From the NCBI GenBank assembly GCA_030710605.1, contig CP092870.1, positions 90,697,042 to 90,761,041 on the forward strand: a stretch of 64,000 nucleotides of DNA. Direction: 5' to 3'. The position numbers were made by a program, and so were the translations under genes. The notes beneath the pieces were generated by a model. It made no database searches. It saw nothing but the letters and a program-made list of their open reading frames with translations, and was not told where the DNA came from. The stretch's first letter is position 1. The number at the start of each line of letters is the position of its first letter. Source of the DNA: Cordylochernes scorpioides. Lineage: Eukaryota > Arthropoda > Arachnida > Pseudoscorpiones > Chernetidae. Positions 52,583 to 61,955 of this stretch are shown piece after piece.

Positions 52583-52947
52583 ATACCTTAATAAAGAAAC
52601 TCTGCAAATATTTTAAATTTATTTAACTCTATTACAATTCTGACTATTTATAATCAGACAATAAAATAGAAGAGGAAATAAAAGACACACACCAAACAAA
52701 TTCCCAATCATTTTTATTCAAACATCCGATGGTCACTAGATGAGTTGCAAGTGATGATATCAACAGATAAAATTGTGGAGAATATTTGTTCATAGTCACC
52801 AAAAGTTGATTTTTGATGGAAACTAAACAATGAGTTAATAAGATTAATGAACGAAATTAAAATTGAAAAGTTTTTATAGTTTCACATAAAGGTACAATTA
52901 TCCATATATTTCTTTCTTCTCTTTTGCGTAAGGTTTAGTCCTCTATA

Positions 52948-53490
52948 TACAACAACAACAACAACAACAAAAGCCTTTATTTAGGGCATTCCGCCCCATA
53001 CAGGATTCGCCGTTTTTACACGTCAACAAGAGGAGAGGGAAGAGGAAACATAACAACAAAATAAGGTTTGTCTCACATTCAGTTACCTATTTACAGATAG
53101 TTCATCCTCCAGTATCCTTTGCCCTGCATTCTTTCTCATGCGCCCAGCTTCTGTGCAGAACTTAAAGTATCTAACAATCAGTAATTCATCATTCAGAGCT
53201 GAAGAGAGAAGTTGACATATGCGATGGTATCTAAATTGAGCAACGTTAGGGCTAGGGAAAATTTCAGTACGTTTTTCTGTTAAGAGAGGGCATTGGAAGA
53301 AATAGTGAACCAAATTATCATCCATGAGAGTATTACAAAGTAAATAGTTCCGGCCATTTTCTTTCCAGAAGTCTTTTAGTCCTCTATATAATAATTTGGT
53401 AAAAAAAAAAATAAGATCAGAATTGTTTCTTATAATGTATGAACTATTATGTATAGAAAAGTAAAACTTATAAGGTGTCAAACAAGGAAG
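52948..53490 (-). pseudogene. LINE F: C-terminal fragment with (TTG)n tail
   Basis: Minus strand: a 132-codon frame (53481-53083) containing LLCNTLMDDNLVHYFFQCPL followed by LTEKRTEIFPSPN, matching the C-x(n)-H-x3-C-P tail motif of non-LTR polyproteins (C..D..VHYFFQCP). Then 3' sequence GGGGCGGAATGCCCTAAATAAAGG and a tail TTTTGTTGTTGTTGTTG (52976-52948). A simple-repeat tail after an AATAAA-like word fits CR1/R1-type 3' ends. Upstream RT absent. Confidence 0.65.
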
Positions 53491-53544
53491 AAAATCAGTG
53501 TGAAGTGTAGTTTGCTAAATGAATTAATAGTGAAAGGAAATCTT

Positions 53545-53780
53545 TGATTCACAAATGAGTTATTCAACCGGTTTTATTGATCATTATTGGATTCTAAAAG
53601 ATCAAGAAAATGGAAAATTTCTTTGAAAGATTCCAATATCGAATCTGATTTTGAAGATGCATCCAATAATGCTCAAGAAAATTCGTTAAATAACTCATTT
53701 GTGAATCAAACAAATGGTTTTTATCCAATCCACGATTTATTTTCATTAATTAGTAAAAGGAAATGTGTGGGAAGATAGTC
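53545..53780 (+). other. Small ORF flanked by a 20-bp inverted repeat
   Basis: TGATTCACAAATGAGTTATT at 53545 is inverted at 53690-53709 (AATAACTCATTTGTGAATCA). A 63-codon frame (53587-53778), rich in Ser/Asn/Glu (SDFEDASNNAQENSLNNSF), spans the right arm. Product unknown; it may be part of a decayed transposon. Confidence 0.3.
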
Positions 53781-54040
53781 TTTAGAACGATAATGTACTC
53801 TGAGGATCATTTAGAGATTGTACGTATAGTGACCGTATTGGAGGGATACACTTGGATGGTAAGGGTAGGTCAAGAAAGATTTGGTTTGGTAATCTTAATA
53901 GAATCATATGGAATTGGAAGACAAATGACAAAATGATTTATTGACATCTTTCTTGTCAACTACATAGGGAAAACATTATACACAATTATTATTACAATGA
54001 TAATATGATGTGATGATAAGATGATGTGAAGAATAAACAT
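53781..54040. other. No gene seen
   Basis: Balanced to AT-rich, with GATGATAAGATGATG words at 54010-54030. No motif. Confidence 0.4.
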
Positions 54041-54044
54041 ATAA

Positions 54045-54230
54045 ATACACACACACACAAAGCTTTATTAAGACCACCGGTCTTATACAGATTCACCACA
54101 GGAAGAAAGGAAGAATAGATAGAGCTCCTGTACTCCAGACAGTGCAGCACCCAACAACAGCCTCCAGGTCCGACGCATATCCAATGGCCACACGTTCCTT
54201 CGTGCATACGTCATGGTTAGCGAATCACTG
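54045..54230 (-). mobile_element. Short retroposon 3' end, copy 1
   Basis: Minus strand: GCCTGTTCAGTGATTCGCTA, ACCATGACGTATGCACGAAG, GAACGTGTGGCC, CTGGAGTACAGGAGCTC, TCTGTATAAGACCGGTGGTC, then TTAATAAAGCTTTGTGTGTG. About 185 bp, with a 3' AATAAA and GT tail. Near-identical copy at 57005-57205. No ORF shared in frame; SINE or LINE tail. Confidence 0.7.
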
Positions 54231-54431
54231 AACAGGCGAGTGTGGAATCAGCCGCGTTCTAGTCTTCGCTTTCCTCATCCAAATGGACCACGACATTCGG
54301 CGATTCTATTAATCTCCTCCGAATGGTGATAAAAATATAAATACTATGTCCATAGTTTTTTTTTTTTTTTGAATACTATTTCTAAAGGTCAACCCTTCAA
54401 TATAGCATATATAAGTAGAATCGTTCAATAC

Positions 54432-54512
54432 AGTATTAGAGCTCTAAAAAAAGCGGTCTGAGGGGGTTTACCACTGATGATCCAAGCTCTCCCAATATTT
54501 CCATCGCAGTAA
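54432..54512 (-). repeat. Hairpin repeat family, copy 4
   Basis: GCGGTCTGAGGGGGTTTACCACTGATGATCCAAGCTCTCCC, then TTTCCATCGCAGTAAGGA. The TTGGCGAAACCGCC block seen in other copies is deleted here. Confidence 0.55.
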
Positions 54513-54659
54513 GGATAGTAGAAGTTTGTTTTATATTTGCTAGAAACATTCGTGATGATGCTCTCATTTCTCACTATATACAAGTATATGTACAAGTTGC
54601 CACTGATACAGATTACGATAGGATATCGCAGCCGGATTTTCATCGCTCATTTCTTTGCT

Positions 54660-55195
54660 GAAGAAAAAACAGTAAATCTAACTTTGCCAATAAGGTGAAC
54701 AAAACAGGATGAAAGGGCGTTCTTTAATGGTCGACTTCCATATCATAAATGGCTATACGACAAGATGGTGAAACCACTTCAACCTCATTTTTATTCCAAG
54801 AACACGGAAAACATCTACAGAAGCTCCGAGAAGGATATAGTATGTACCTCATCATAAGCTCTACAGTATCTCCAAGTTATAATTTGTGGCTGGGATACCA
54901 CATATAATAATTATAAAGGATTAAGATGGAGCTAGCCAATCAACAGCTAGATAACTACCCACCAATTTGATAAGATATAATTGAAAAATATTTTACGAAA
55001 TCGCTTTTCTTCTTCCTAGAATTATCTTTTCCCCAAAGTGACCATTCTATGAGTGATCGATTCTTTAGCAAGGGCTTCGACTTCCTCTATAAGCTCCAAG
55101 ATAAAAATCCACATTACAGTTTGCAGATTTTACAATAAAATGTATTTTGACTTCTTATCTCCTGCTCCTTGATCTGAAGGTTGATTAAAGGACGT
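54660..55195. other. No gene seen
   Basis: Mixed composition without recognisable ORF or repeat. Confidence 0.45.
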
Positions 55196-55463
55196 TACAA
55201 GGTCATTAACTGGACATACGACATTGTGACATGTAGAACATAAATCTTTCAAAACAAAATAATTAACTTATTTCGTTAATTTTATTAGTTATATACATTA
55301 AAACCTCGTTAAAACAAACCGGAGATATAGCGAACCTTCTCTTATAAAGAACCTGAAACAATCCCCATTTTATAATAGAGTGAACTATGGCTATAGTGAA
55401 CCATGGCTTTAGTGAACCAAAGGTTCAGTCTTATTGGGGTTCCCTTATAGAAGTGTTTTACTG
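55196..55463 (+). mobile_element. M1 MITE plus duplicated flank
   Basis: M1 at 55296-55463 (CATTAAAACCTCGTTAAAAC to AAGTGTTTTACTG). The roughly 95 bp to its left (CATACGACATTGTGACATGT, AGAACATAAATCTTTCAAAA) is also present left of the M1 copy at 60774, so both loci share flank plus MITE. Confidence 0.7.
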
Positions 55464-55482
55464 TATGAATATTCAGTATATA

Positions 55483-55648
55483 CAGTAAAACCTCGTTAAA
55501 ACGAACAGGAGATATAGCAAAACTTCCTTTATAAAAAACCTGAAATAATCCCCATTTTATAATAGAGTGAACTATGGCTATAATGAACCATTCTTATATT
55601 GAACCAAAAGTTCAGTCCTATGGGGTTCGCTATAGAGGGATTTTACTA
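55483..55648 (+). mobile_element. M1 MITE copy
   Basis: CAGTAAAACCTCGTTAAAAC to GAGGGATTTTACTA, forward. Only 20 bp from the preceding copy and same orientation. Confidence 0.75.
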
Positions 55649-55879
55649 TATATTTATACATAAAATAAGAATGGTATTCATGTATTAAAAAAGAAACCTC
55701 TCCCTCTAAATATGTATTGAAACGATGTATCTTGTTTATCAAATCAGTAAAAAACTTAAGGTGGTAAGTAAAAACTTAAAGATTAAGCCACAACACCATC
55801 TTTGGCATATTCAGATTAAAACCTGTATGTATATATGCTATTTTAAAGATCGAGCAACCCATTATTTATATGTTCACTA

Positions 55880-56092
55880 TATTATATATTGGATTTTAAA
55901 CAAGATTTTATTTTTTCCAATATTTCAATTTTTGATGGCTTCTTCCTTTGGTCTTATTTAAAGAAAGTAGCTCTCCTGCTCACATGTGATTTAGGTTAAT
56001 CAACAAACAAAAAAACTTTATAAAAAGAGGCGAGTTGCGCCTCTCGAAATATTGGGAACATAAATTTTGTTCTAAATCCAATATGTACATAT
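55880..56092. repeat. PLE-type inverted pair with hairpin
   Basis: TATATTGGATTTTAAACAAG (about 55880) is inverted as TTGTTCTAAATCCAATATGT (to 56092). The right arm holds AGAGGCGAGTTGCGCCTCTCGAAATATTGGG, a 7-bp hairpin plus GAA-ATAT-T like those at 24950 and 37200. Confidence 0.6.
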
Positions 56093-56213
56093 AATGTATG
56101 TGTGTATATAATTTTACAAATGAATCTATTTATTTTGAACGAAGAAATTTATTTTGCAGCGTTTCAAGTATTCTTCAAGTGGACGACTTTGGAGTTTGAA
56201 TTTACTGTAAGTA

Positions 56214-56493
56214 CACCTATCCCCCGATTTACACGGTACTTGTTTTACACGTTTTCGCTTTTACACGGTTTTCCAAATAAGTTTTTTTTTTTTGTTTTTA
56301 TCGCACTATACTAAATGCTACTGTGATTGAACACATGCGCTGTGTACACATCTCACGAGGAATCTCGAGCTTATGTGCTGACTACATATTTTAACCTGTC
56401 AATGCATTTTATTTTTATTTCTGTGTACACCTATCCCCCGATTTACACGTTTTTCTCAGGAACGTATCTACCGTGTAAATCGGGGGATAGGTG
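56214..56493. mobile_element. M5 MITE with perfect inverted repeats
   Basis: 280 bp. Both termini are identical inverted repeats over 25 bp, beginning CACCTATCCCCCGATTTACA, flanked by TA (56212-56213, 56494-56495). A second internal copy of the left end lies at 56428-56450, and TTTTACACG words recur at 56239-56275. No ORF. Perfect ends imply a recent insertion. Confidence 0.85.
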
Positions 56494-56559
56494 TATTTAT
56501 ATATATATATTAAAATATTTATCTCTCTTATTTTCCCCATATATGTAAAAGCAAAGGTA

Positions 56560-56780
56560 ACCTCTCCCGTCGAAATAAATGTCAAAACTAGACTTCATCT
56601 ATTGACTGTCGCCGCAAACTAGCAGACCCAGGTCGATGACAAAGCCACAACACCAACTTTGGCAAACTGAGAAGCGTCCACCTAGAGACCATGGTTTCGG
56701 GCTAATGGCCCTCGTCAGTCTAGGGCGGACTTTATTCCATGAGATCCACACGGGATTTTAGAAGGAGATGCCTCTTTTGG
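56560..56780 (-). repeat. PLE-type repeat with hammerhead
   Basis: One arm of the 51249-51570 palindrome (AACCTCTCCCGTCGAAATAA, ACTGTCGCCGCAAACTAGCA, AAAGCCACAACACCAACTTTG) leading into the hammerhead. To the right it continues with ACTTTATTCCATGAGATCCA, the sequence also found at about 22015-22030. Confidence 0.7.
56681..56724 (-). ncRNA. Hammerhead ribozyme, complete consensus
   Basis: Same 44 nt as at 51375-51418: stem I CCTAGA/TCTAGG, CTGACGA (56718-56712), stem II GGGC-CATTA-GCCC, GAAA, ACCATGGT, cleavage base C (56687). This copy is not in a palindrome, so it can fold without competition from a second arm. Confidence 0.85.
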
Positions 56781-57004
56781 TACACATATATATAGTGTCT
56801 ATATAATTGCGATATTAGTTCTGGCTCTAATCTTTTTTTTTTTTCAGTGTTCCACAGGTTTCTTTGTCAATACGAATGCCATTTTTGGTAACATGAAAAC
56901 GAAATGTCTACATATAACTAATCCCATTCAATGTTTCACTTATAACGTGTCCAAGCCGTGTTCGCTTCTTTCCATTCCCTGTTTGGTTTGTATTAGTACA
57001 AAAT

Positions 57005-57205
57005 AACGACCACACACACAAAGCTTTATTAAGACCACCGCCGGTCTTATACAGATTCACCACACGAAGAAAGAAATCATAGATGGAGCTCCTGTACTCC
57101 AAGTAGCACAGAACCCAAGAACAGCCTACAGGTCCGACGCATGTCTAATGGCCACACGTTCCTTCGTGCATACGTCATGGTTAGCGAATCACTGAACAGG
57201 CTAGT
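57005..57205 (-). mobile_element. Short retroposon 3' end, copy 2
   Basis: ACACACACAAAGCTTTATTAAGACCACCG to GCGAATCACTGAACAGGC, matching 54045-54230 with a few substitutions and a CCG duplication. Confidence 0.7.
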
Positions 57206-57209
57206 GACA

Positions 57210-57960
57210 AAATAACAAGCATTTAATCTGTTTATACATAATTTTGGTGTTATTTGGTATTATTACCGTTATTCTCCTGGATGTATCATACATTTCTGCT
57301 CGAAGAATATGTATAAGATTAAAAGGGCTAAAAATATATTTTCGATGTGCTTTTTTAATTAAAAAAGAACACAGTTCGATACGTAAATCGAACTAGGTCG
57401 AAGGAAAGTTAACCCACGTCATAAAGTTGGATGGAATAAGGAAGTGGGAGTTGACTGACAGCGATACCATCCAGCCATCCACCTAGTTGTCGCCTCCACC
57501 ACACCATCTGGAGGCCACCACCACGCCTAGAACCTGTTCTTCGGGGTCCTGCCAGATCGTAAACACCCCTGTCTGTCTGTTCACTACTTCCTCTTCGCTA
57601 TTCCATTTCTTATCCCCCGGGAATAGCGAATTTACTTACAATACCTATTTTTTTAGACACATTAGGTACTAAATTGATGTACAACTAAATCCAAATCGCT
57701 AATGTTATTCAATTCGAGAACTAAACTTATTCGCTTTTGTATTTGATAAAAAAGATCAAAATCGCTATTTATAATCGCGAACTAAACTTTTGACCATTTG
57801 ATTCTGTATTTAGATAAAAGTGGGAGAAATTTCAAGCTATAAAGATTTTCTTCATGGCATTAATACGATAAAATAGCTTTTAAGGATATAATCTTATATG
57901 CATATACCTAATAATATATATACTAAAAATATTAATATTGAAATTTATTTTAAATTGAAA
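57210..57960. other. Mostly non-coding; GC-richer island 57410-57620
   Basis: 57410-57620 has balanced composition and includes AATCGAACTAGGTCGAAGGA and CGGGGTCCTGCCAGATCG. A 61-codon plus frame is present but unlike any family I know. Possibly a host exon or retroelement remnant. Confidence 0.3.
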
Positions 57961-57962
57961 TA

Positions 57963-58114
57963 CAGCAAAACTATCTATATAGCAAACCCCGATGGGATAT
58001 AACCTTTGTTCACTGTATTATAAAATAAAAATGGGAATAATGTAGAGTTCGTTATGAGAGAAGGTTTGCTATATTACCGTTTTTTTTTTTTAATTTTTTA
58101 TAAAGGATTTACTG
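57963..58114 (-). mobile_element. M1 MITE copy, diverged
   Basis: CAGCAAAACTATCTATATAG to AAAGGATTTACTG. The GAACCCCGATGGGATATAACC segment is shortened and a T run (58080-58091) has expanded. Confidence 0.6.
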
Positions 58115-58284
58115 TATTTGATCATTTATATTTACATATTTATCAAGGATAAACCCCTATCAACAAGCAAACCATATTTACAAGATATATTTAATAAAAT
58201 AAGTAACTTATTTATACATATCTCCACGTCCTTATCCTCCCATATTGTAATTCTATATTTCTATTGATGATGTTGTTTGACACT

Positions 58285-58335
58285 GAGAGGTCGTCTTAAG
58301 GCCCTGAAGAAAATCCTTTTGTCTTGAAAGCTCGC
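58285..58335 (+). repeat. Hammerhead-like remnant
   Basis: CCCTGAAGAAAATCCTTTTGTC followed by TTGAAAGCTCGCTCAGG: CTGAAGA fits CUGANGA and GAA-AGCT-C keeps the family stem III, but no good stem II can be drawn between them. Confidence 0.4.
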
Positions 58336-58445
58336 TCAGGCTTGTCGGAATAATAATAATAATGAACAGATCATAAATTATTTAAACAAGTAAATCAATA
58401 AAATAAGTCTCAGTCCTTCATTGTCGCATATATAAGCATAATCGT

Positions 58446-58580
58446 CCATTACAGTATTAGAGATCTAAAAGAAGAGCTGTCTCTGGTGGATTAAATTGGC
58501 GAAACCGTTGGGAGGGTTCACCAATGATGAGCCAAGCCCTCCCACTATTTTTTCATCGCAATAAAGAAAGTAGAAGTTTG
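58446..58580 (-). repeat. Hairpin repeat family, copy 5
   Basis: GTGGATTAAATTGGCGAAACC, then GGGAGGGTTCACCAATGATGAGCCAAGCCCTCCC: a 7-bp GGGAGGG/CCCTCCC stem around a 20-base loop, then TTTTTTCATCGCAATAAAG. The best-preserved stem of the family. Confidence 0.6.
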
Positions 58581-58712
58581 ATTTGTTTGTTTGTAATAAG
58601 AAACATCCGTGCTTTATAGTTCTATTTATTATATAAAGAAACGGATGATAACCATGTTTTAAAGGAATCAAGTTTACATATAATATAGCCATGTTTATTG
58701 TAGGTTGGAGTT

Positions 58713-58923
58713 ACACTCATGGACAGAACTTAAGGAACTTTAACATGTATATCGGAATTCAGACAATAACTCTGAAAGATATTTGATACAGAGTGAACTT
58801 TATTGAAGACACATAAGATAACCAAGTGTGAAAAAAATTTCCTCTATCTCCTTAAAAAATATATAAATAGACGATTGGCGACATCAAAGATTTTCCACTT
58901 TCTCAAGTTTTGCCCATGAGTGT
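58713..58923 (-). mobile_element. M4 MITE copy
   Basis: ACACTCATGGACAGAACTTA to GTTTTGCCCATGAGTGT, 211 bp, both termini well kept. Confidence 0.85.
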
Positions 58924-59044
58924 ATGTAAACTGAAGATTGGCAATCACGTCAACATTCTGGCCAGTTGGAAATGGCATTCATCGCTCCAGAGATAGATAA
59001 ATGTCTTGTAACATGTATTGGCATTGCTCGAGAATCCTTGAGAC

Positions 59045-59090
59045 TTTATTTAGCGACGCTTCGACGACATACTGTCGCCATTCTCAAGGT
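59045..59090 (-). repeat. Hammerhead-like remnant
   Basis: Minus strand: CCTTGAGAATGGCGACAGTATGTCGTCGAAGCGTCGC. Stem GGCGAC/GTCGTC with loop AGTAT; CTTGAGA in place of CTGANGA; GAAGCGTC in place of GAAACGTC. Fits a decayed PLE-type ribozyme, followed by TAAATAAAG. Confidence 0.4.
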
Positions 59091-59142
59091 GAAATCTTTC
59101 GTTAGTATTCAAGACCTCGTAAACACCTTAACTCTATCACTG

Positions 59143-59730
59143 CCTATAACACGCCTGAATGTGTTTATGTGTCTTTCTTCAGGAGCCTATAACACGCCTG
59201 AGTGTGATTATGTGTCTTTCCTCAGGAGCCTATAACACGCCTGAGTGTGATTATGTGTCTTTCCTCAGGAGCCTATAACACGCCTTCGTGTGATTTTGAG
59301 CCTTTCCTCAGGAGACTATAACACGCCTGCGTGTGATTTTGGGCCTTTCCTCAGGAGACTATAACACGCCTGCGTGTGATTTTGGGCCTTTCCTCAGGAG
59401 ACTATAACACGCCTTCGTGTGATTTTGAGCCTTTCCTCAGGAGACTATAACACGCCTGAATGTGTTTATGTGTCTTTCCTCAGGAGACTATAACACGCCT
59501 GAATGTGTTTATGTGTCTTTCCTCAGGAGCCTATAACACGCCTGAATGTGTTTATGTGTCTTTCCTCAGGAGCCTATAACACGCCTGAATGTGTTTATGT
59601 GTCTTTCCTCAGGAGCCTATAACACGCCTGAATGTGATTATGTGTCTTTCCTCAGGAGCCTATAACACACCTGTGTGATTATGAGCGTTTCCTCAGGAGA
59701 CAATTACACGTCAGCATGTGATTGTAAGCC
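59143..59730. repeat. 43-bp minisatellite, about 14 units
   Basis: Unit CCTATAACACGCCTGAATGTG then TTTATGTGTCTTTCCTCAGGAG, 43 bp. At least four variants distinguished by GAATGTGTTTATGTGTC, GAGTGTGATTATGTGTC, TTCGTGTGATTTTGAGCC and GCGTGTGATTTTGGGCC. Units 4-7 run C-D-D-C; the outer units are mostly the first type. The last two are diverged and shortened. Not coding (43 is not a multiple of 3 and the frames close). Confidence 0.95.
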
Positions 59731-59739
59731 TAAAATTAT

Positions 59740-60640
59740 ATATATATATATTTTTTTTCTATTTAAGTTCTAAATGAAAATGTCTTCAACCTTTTTTAAA
59801 AATATTCAATTTCCAATCTTTCAGGGACCCGCTTTCGCCCTCCCCCCCTTTCAGATGGCTGAAACGTTATAAAATATAGAAAAATAAGGTTATATATGAA
59901 GTAATTCATTTTATAACTCAATAAATTAACCATCCTACAAAAATGGAGTTTTCCTTGATACGTTGCTAGTCCATTTCAAATTTTTACCGGGATGTTACGG
60001 TTATAGCTTAATGACCTAATCTAAATTAACCTAATTTATAAATTGAGAGAATGGAGGGAATCTCTTTTGAACTCACGCTCTTCAACGGAGGCCGTTCTGC
60101 TCCTATTGAGGTATCATAATGGAACCTATAAATAGTACAACAGCCTGTTGAAGAAGGTCACCTCGAAAGCTCTTTTTCTCAATGTGTTCGATCATAATTA
60201 GAAATTATTATTGTACCTCACAGAACGTTGATGAGTTTCAGTTTGAAAACGTTGACTTCTCATATTGATTGATTCTCAATTATCACTTTATACTTATTGT
60301 TCCTTTATAATAGTAAAACAGCTTGTTGAAGAAGGTCACCTCGAAAGCCTTTCTCAATGATATCATAAAAATGAACAGAGCGCGCATTGTAGAATTCAGT
60401 TGATTTTTTAAATTTGTAACTCAAAGTAAATCAATCTTAACTAACCTTACCTAGTTTATAAAATATCAATATTGATTATAATTCTATAAATAGTTTTAAA
60501 ATCAGAGTTATATATTTCTCAACCTTTTAAAGAATTTTATTCTTATATAAAGATTTTCCTGATAGATATACAGGAAAGGAGTGGGGGAAAAAAAGAGGAT
60601 AATGAAAATTCGAATTTACAGATATATGGGCAATATGTAT
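59740..60640. other. No gene; two hammerhead-like words
   Basis: CTGTTGAAGAAGGTCACCTCGAAAGC occurs at 60144-60170 and, with CTTGTTGAAGAAGG, at 60312-60340. CTGTTGA is one base from CTGATGA, and GAA-AGCT-C is kept in the first. Both are followed by T/C-rich sequence and TCTCAATG. Otherwise AT-rich. Confidence 0.4.
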
Positions 60641-60659
60641 ATACAGTAAAAACCTCCAT

Positions 60660-60922
60660 AAAATAGTGTTCAACTTGACCTACGACACTGTGACATGTAG
60701 AACATAAATCTTTCAAAATAAAATAAATAACTTCATTCGTTTTATATATATATATAATTTCATTAGTTGTATACAGTAAAACTCCGCTAAAACATATGGA
60801 ATCTGAAACAAACCTGAAACAATCCCCATTTTATAATACAGCGAACTATAGCTATAATGAACCATAGCTATAGTGAACTAAAGGTTCAGTTCCATTAGGG
60901 TTCGCTATAGAGGGGTTTTACT
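60660..60922 (+). mobile_element. M1 MITE plus duplicated flank, second locus
   Basis: M1 at 60774-60922 (CAGTAAAACTCCGCTAAAAC to GAGGGGTTTTACTA, with a deletion of the TATAGCGAACCTTCCC segment). Left flank CCTACGACACTGTGACATGT, AGAACATAAATCTTTCAAAA matches 55220-55260. A bare M1 start (CAGTAAAAACCTCC) lies at about 60643. Confidence 0.7.
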
Positions 60923-60929
60923 ATATATC

Positions 60930-61543
60930 GCTTCTTTTAAAATGACTCAATTCAAATAAATAAAAACTACACTTTTTTTAAAGATATAAACTATTAATTT
61001 TGTATATTGTTTAGCTTACTAAATCTATTTCTTTGTTATTGATAATCTATATCGTACATGTGTCGATCAAAATAATTGCAATATTAAAAAAAGGGGTTTT
61101 CTATAATAATAAAAAAAATCGTTCAATAATACTCGTAATATAATACTATTGGAAGTAAATCTGAAATTAATTGTTCGATCTTGACGGGTACCCAGCCAAT
61201 TGAGGAATATAATAAAGGTGAAAAATGATTCTGCAATTCTATCTATATTAATCCAAAGTTGGCTGAATTCCGCCGCTGTAAGAGGAACCCATCTTTTGGA
61301 AGTAAGGCTTCCAACCCCATCTCTTTATTGATTCTTTCTTACATCGTAAGATACCTTTAATCCTTCTTTTTTTTATTAGTTTATTTCTATTCTAAAATAA
61401 AAATTACTGATCTCAATTTCATTTAATACCTTTTCTATTCTCTTAATTTTAACGAAAAATGTTTTTTTTTTTATTTATATATTTAAATTCTTGTTAATAG
61501 TTTCGTTTGCTATTTATATATAATTAATTTAGGAATTATTAAA
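60930..61543. other. No gene seen
   Basis: AT-rich; a balanced patch at 61255-61320 (CCGCCGCTGTAAGAGGAACC) has no recognisable function. Confidence 0.45.
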
Positions 61544-61860
61544 ATTTTTATTGCCGTATTTGCATACTTCAAGATATATCCTATGTGCATAATGTAAAGA
61601 GTTTATACAAGTAGTAGAAAATGTATGTGAATTACTAGTAAATTAATTATTTTATAGTTAAAAAGTATATGTATGTATTAATTATTATATAATCACAACA
61701 ATTTTTATTGCCGTATTTGCATACTTCACGCTATATCCTATCTGCATAATGTAATGAGTTTATACAGTAGTAAAGAAAATGTATGTGAATTTTATTAGTA
61801 AATTAATTATTTTATAATTAAAAAGTATATGTATGTATTAATTATTATATAATCACAACA
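61544..61860 (+). repeat. 157-bp direct tandem duplication
   Basis: ATTTTTATTGCCGTATTTGC starts at 61544 and 61701, and both copies end ATTATTATATAATCACAACA. Only a handful of differences, so a recent two-unit duplication of AT-rich non-coding DNA. Confidence 0.9.
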
Positions 61861-61955
61861 TAAATAAGCATGTGCATTAATATACGAAAAATATGAAAGG
61901 TAAATATGTATATTATACCTAATGAATATTGTAGCGTAGAAATCAAGTACTTGTA

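Larger units (their letters stand above)
52419..52629. repeat. Palindrome with two opposed hammerheads
   Basis: Arms 52419-52510 and 52538-52629 (92 bp) differ at very few positions, with a 27-bp spacer (CATTGTATCTGTTGCACGCC inside). Each arm carries a hammerhead pointing outward. Mirror frames on the two strands (61 codons each) are a by-product. Confidence 0.85.
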
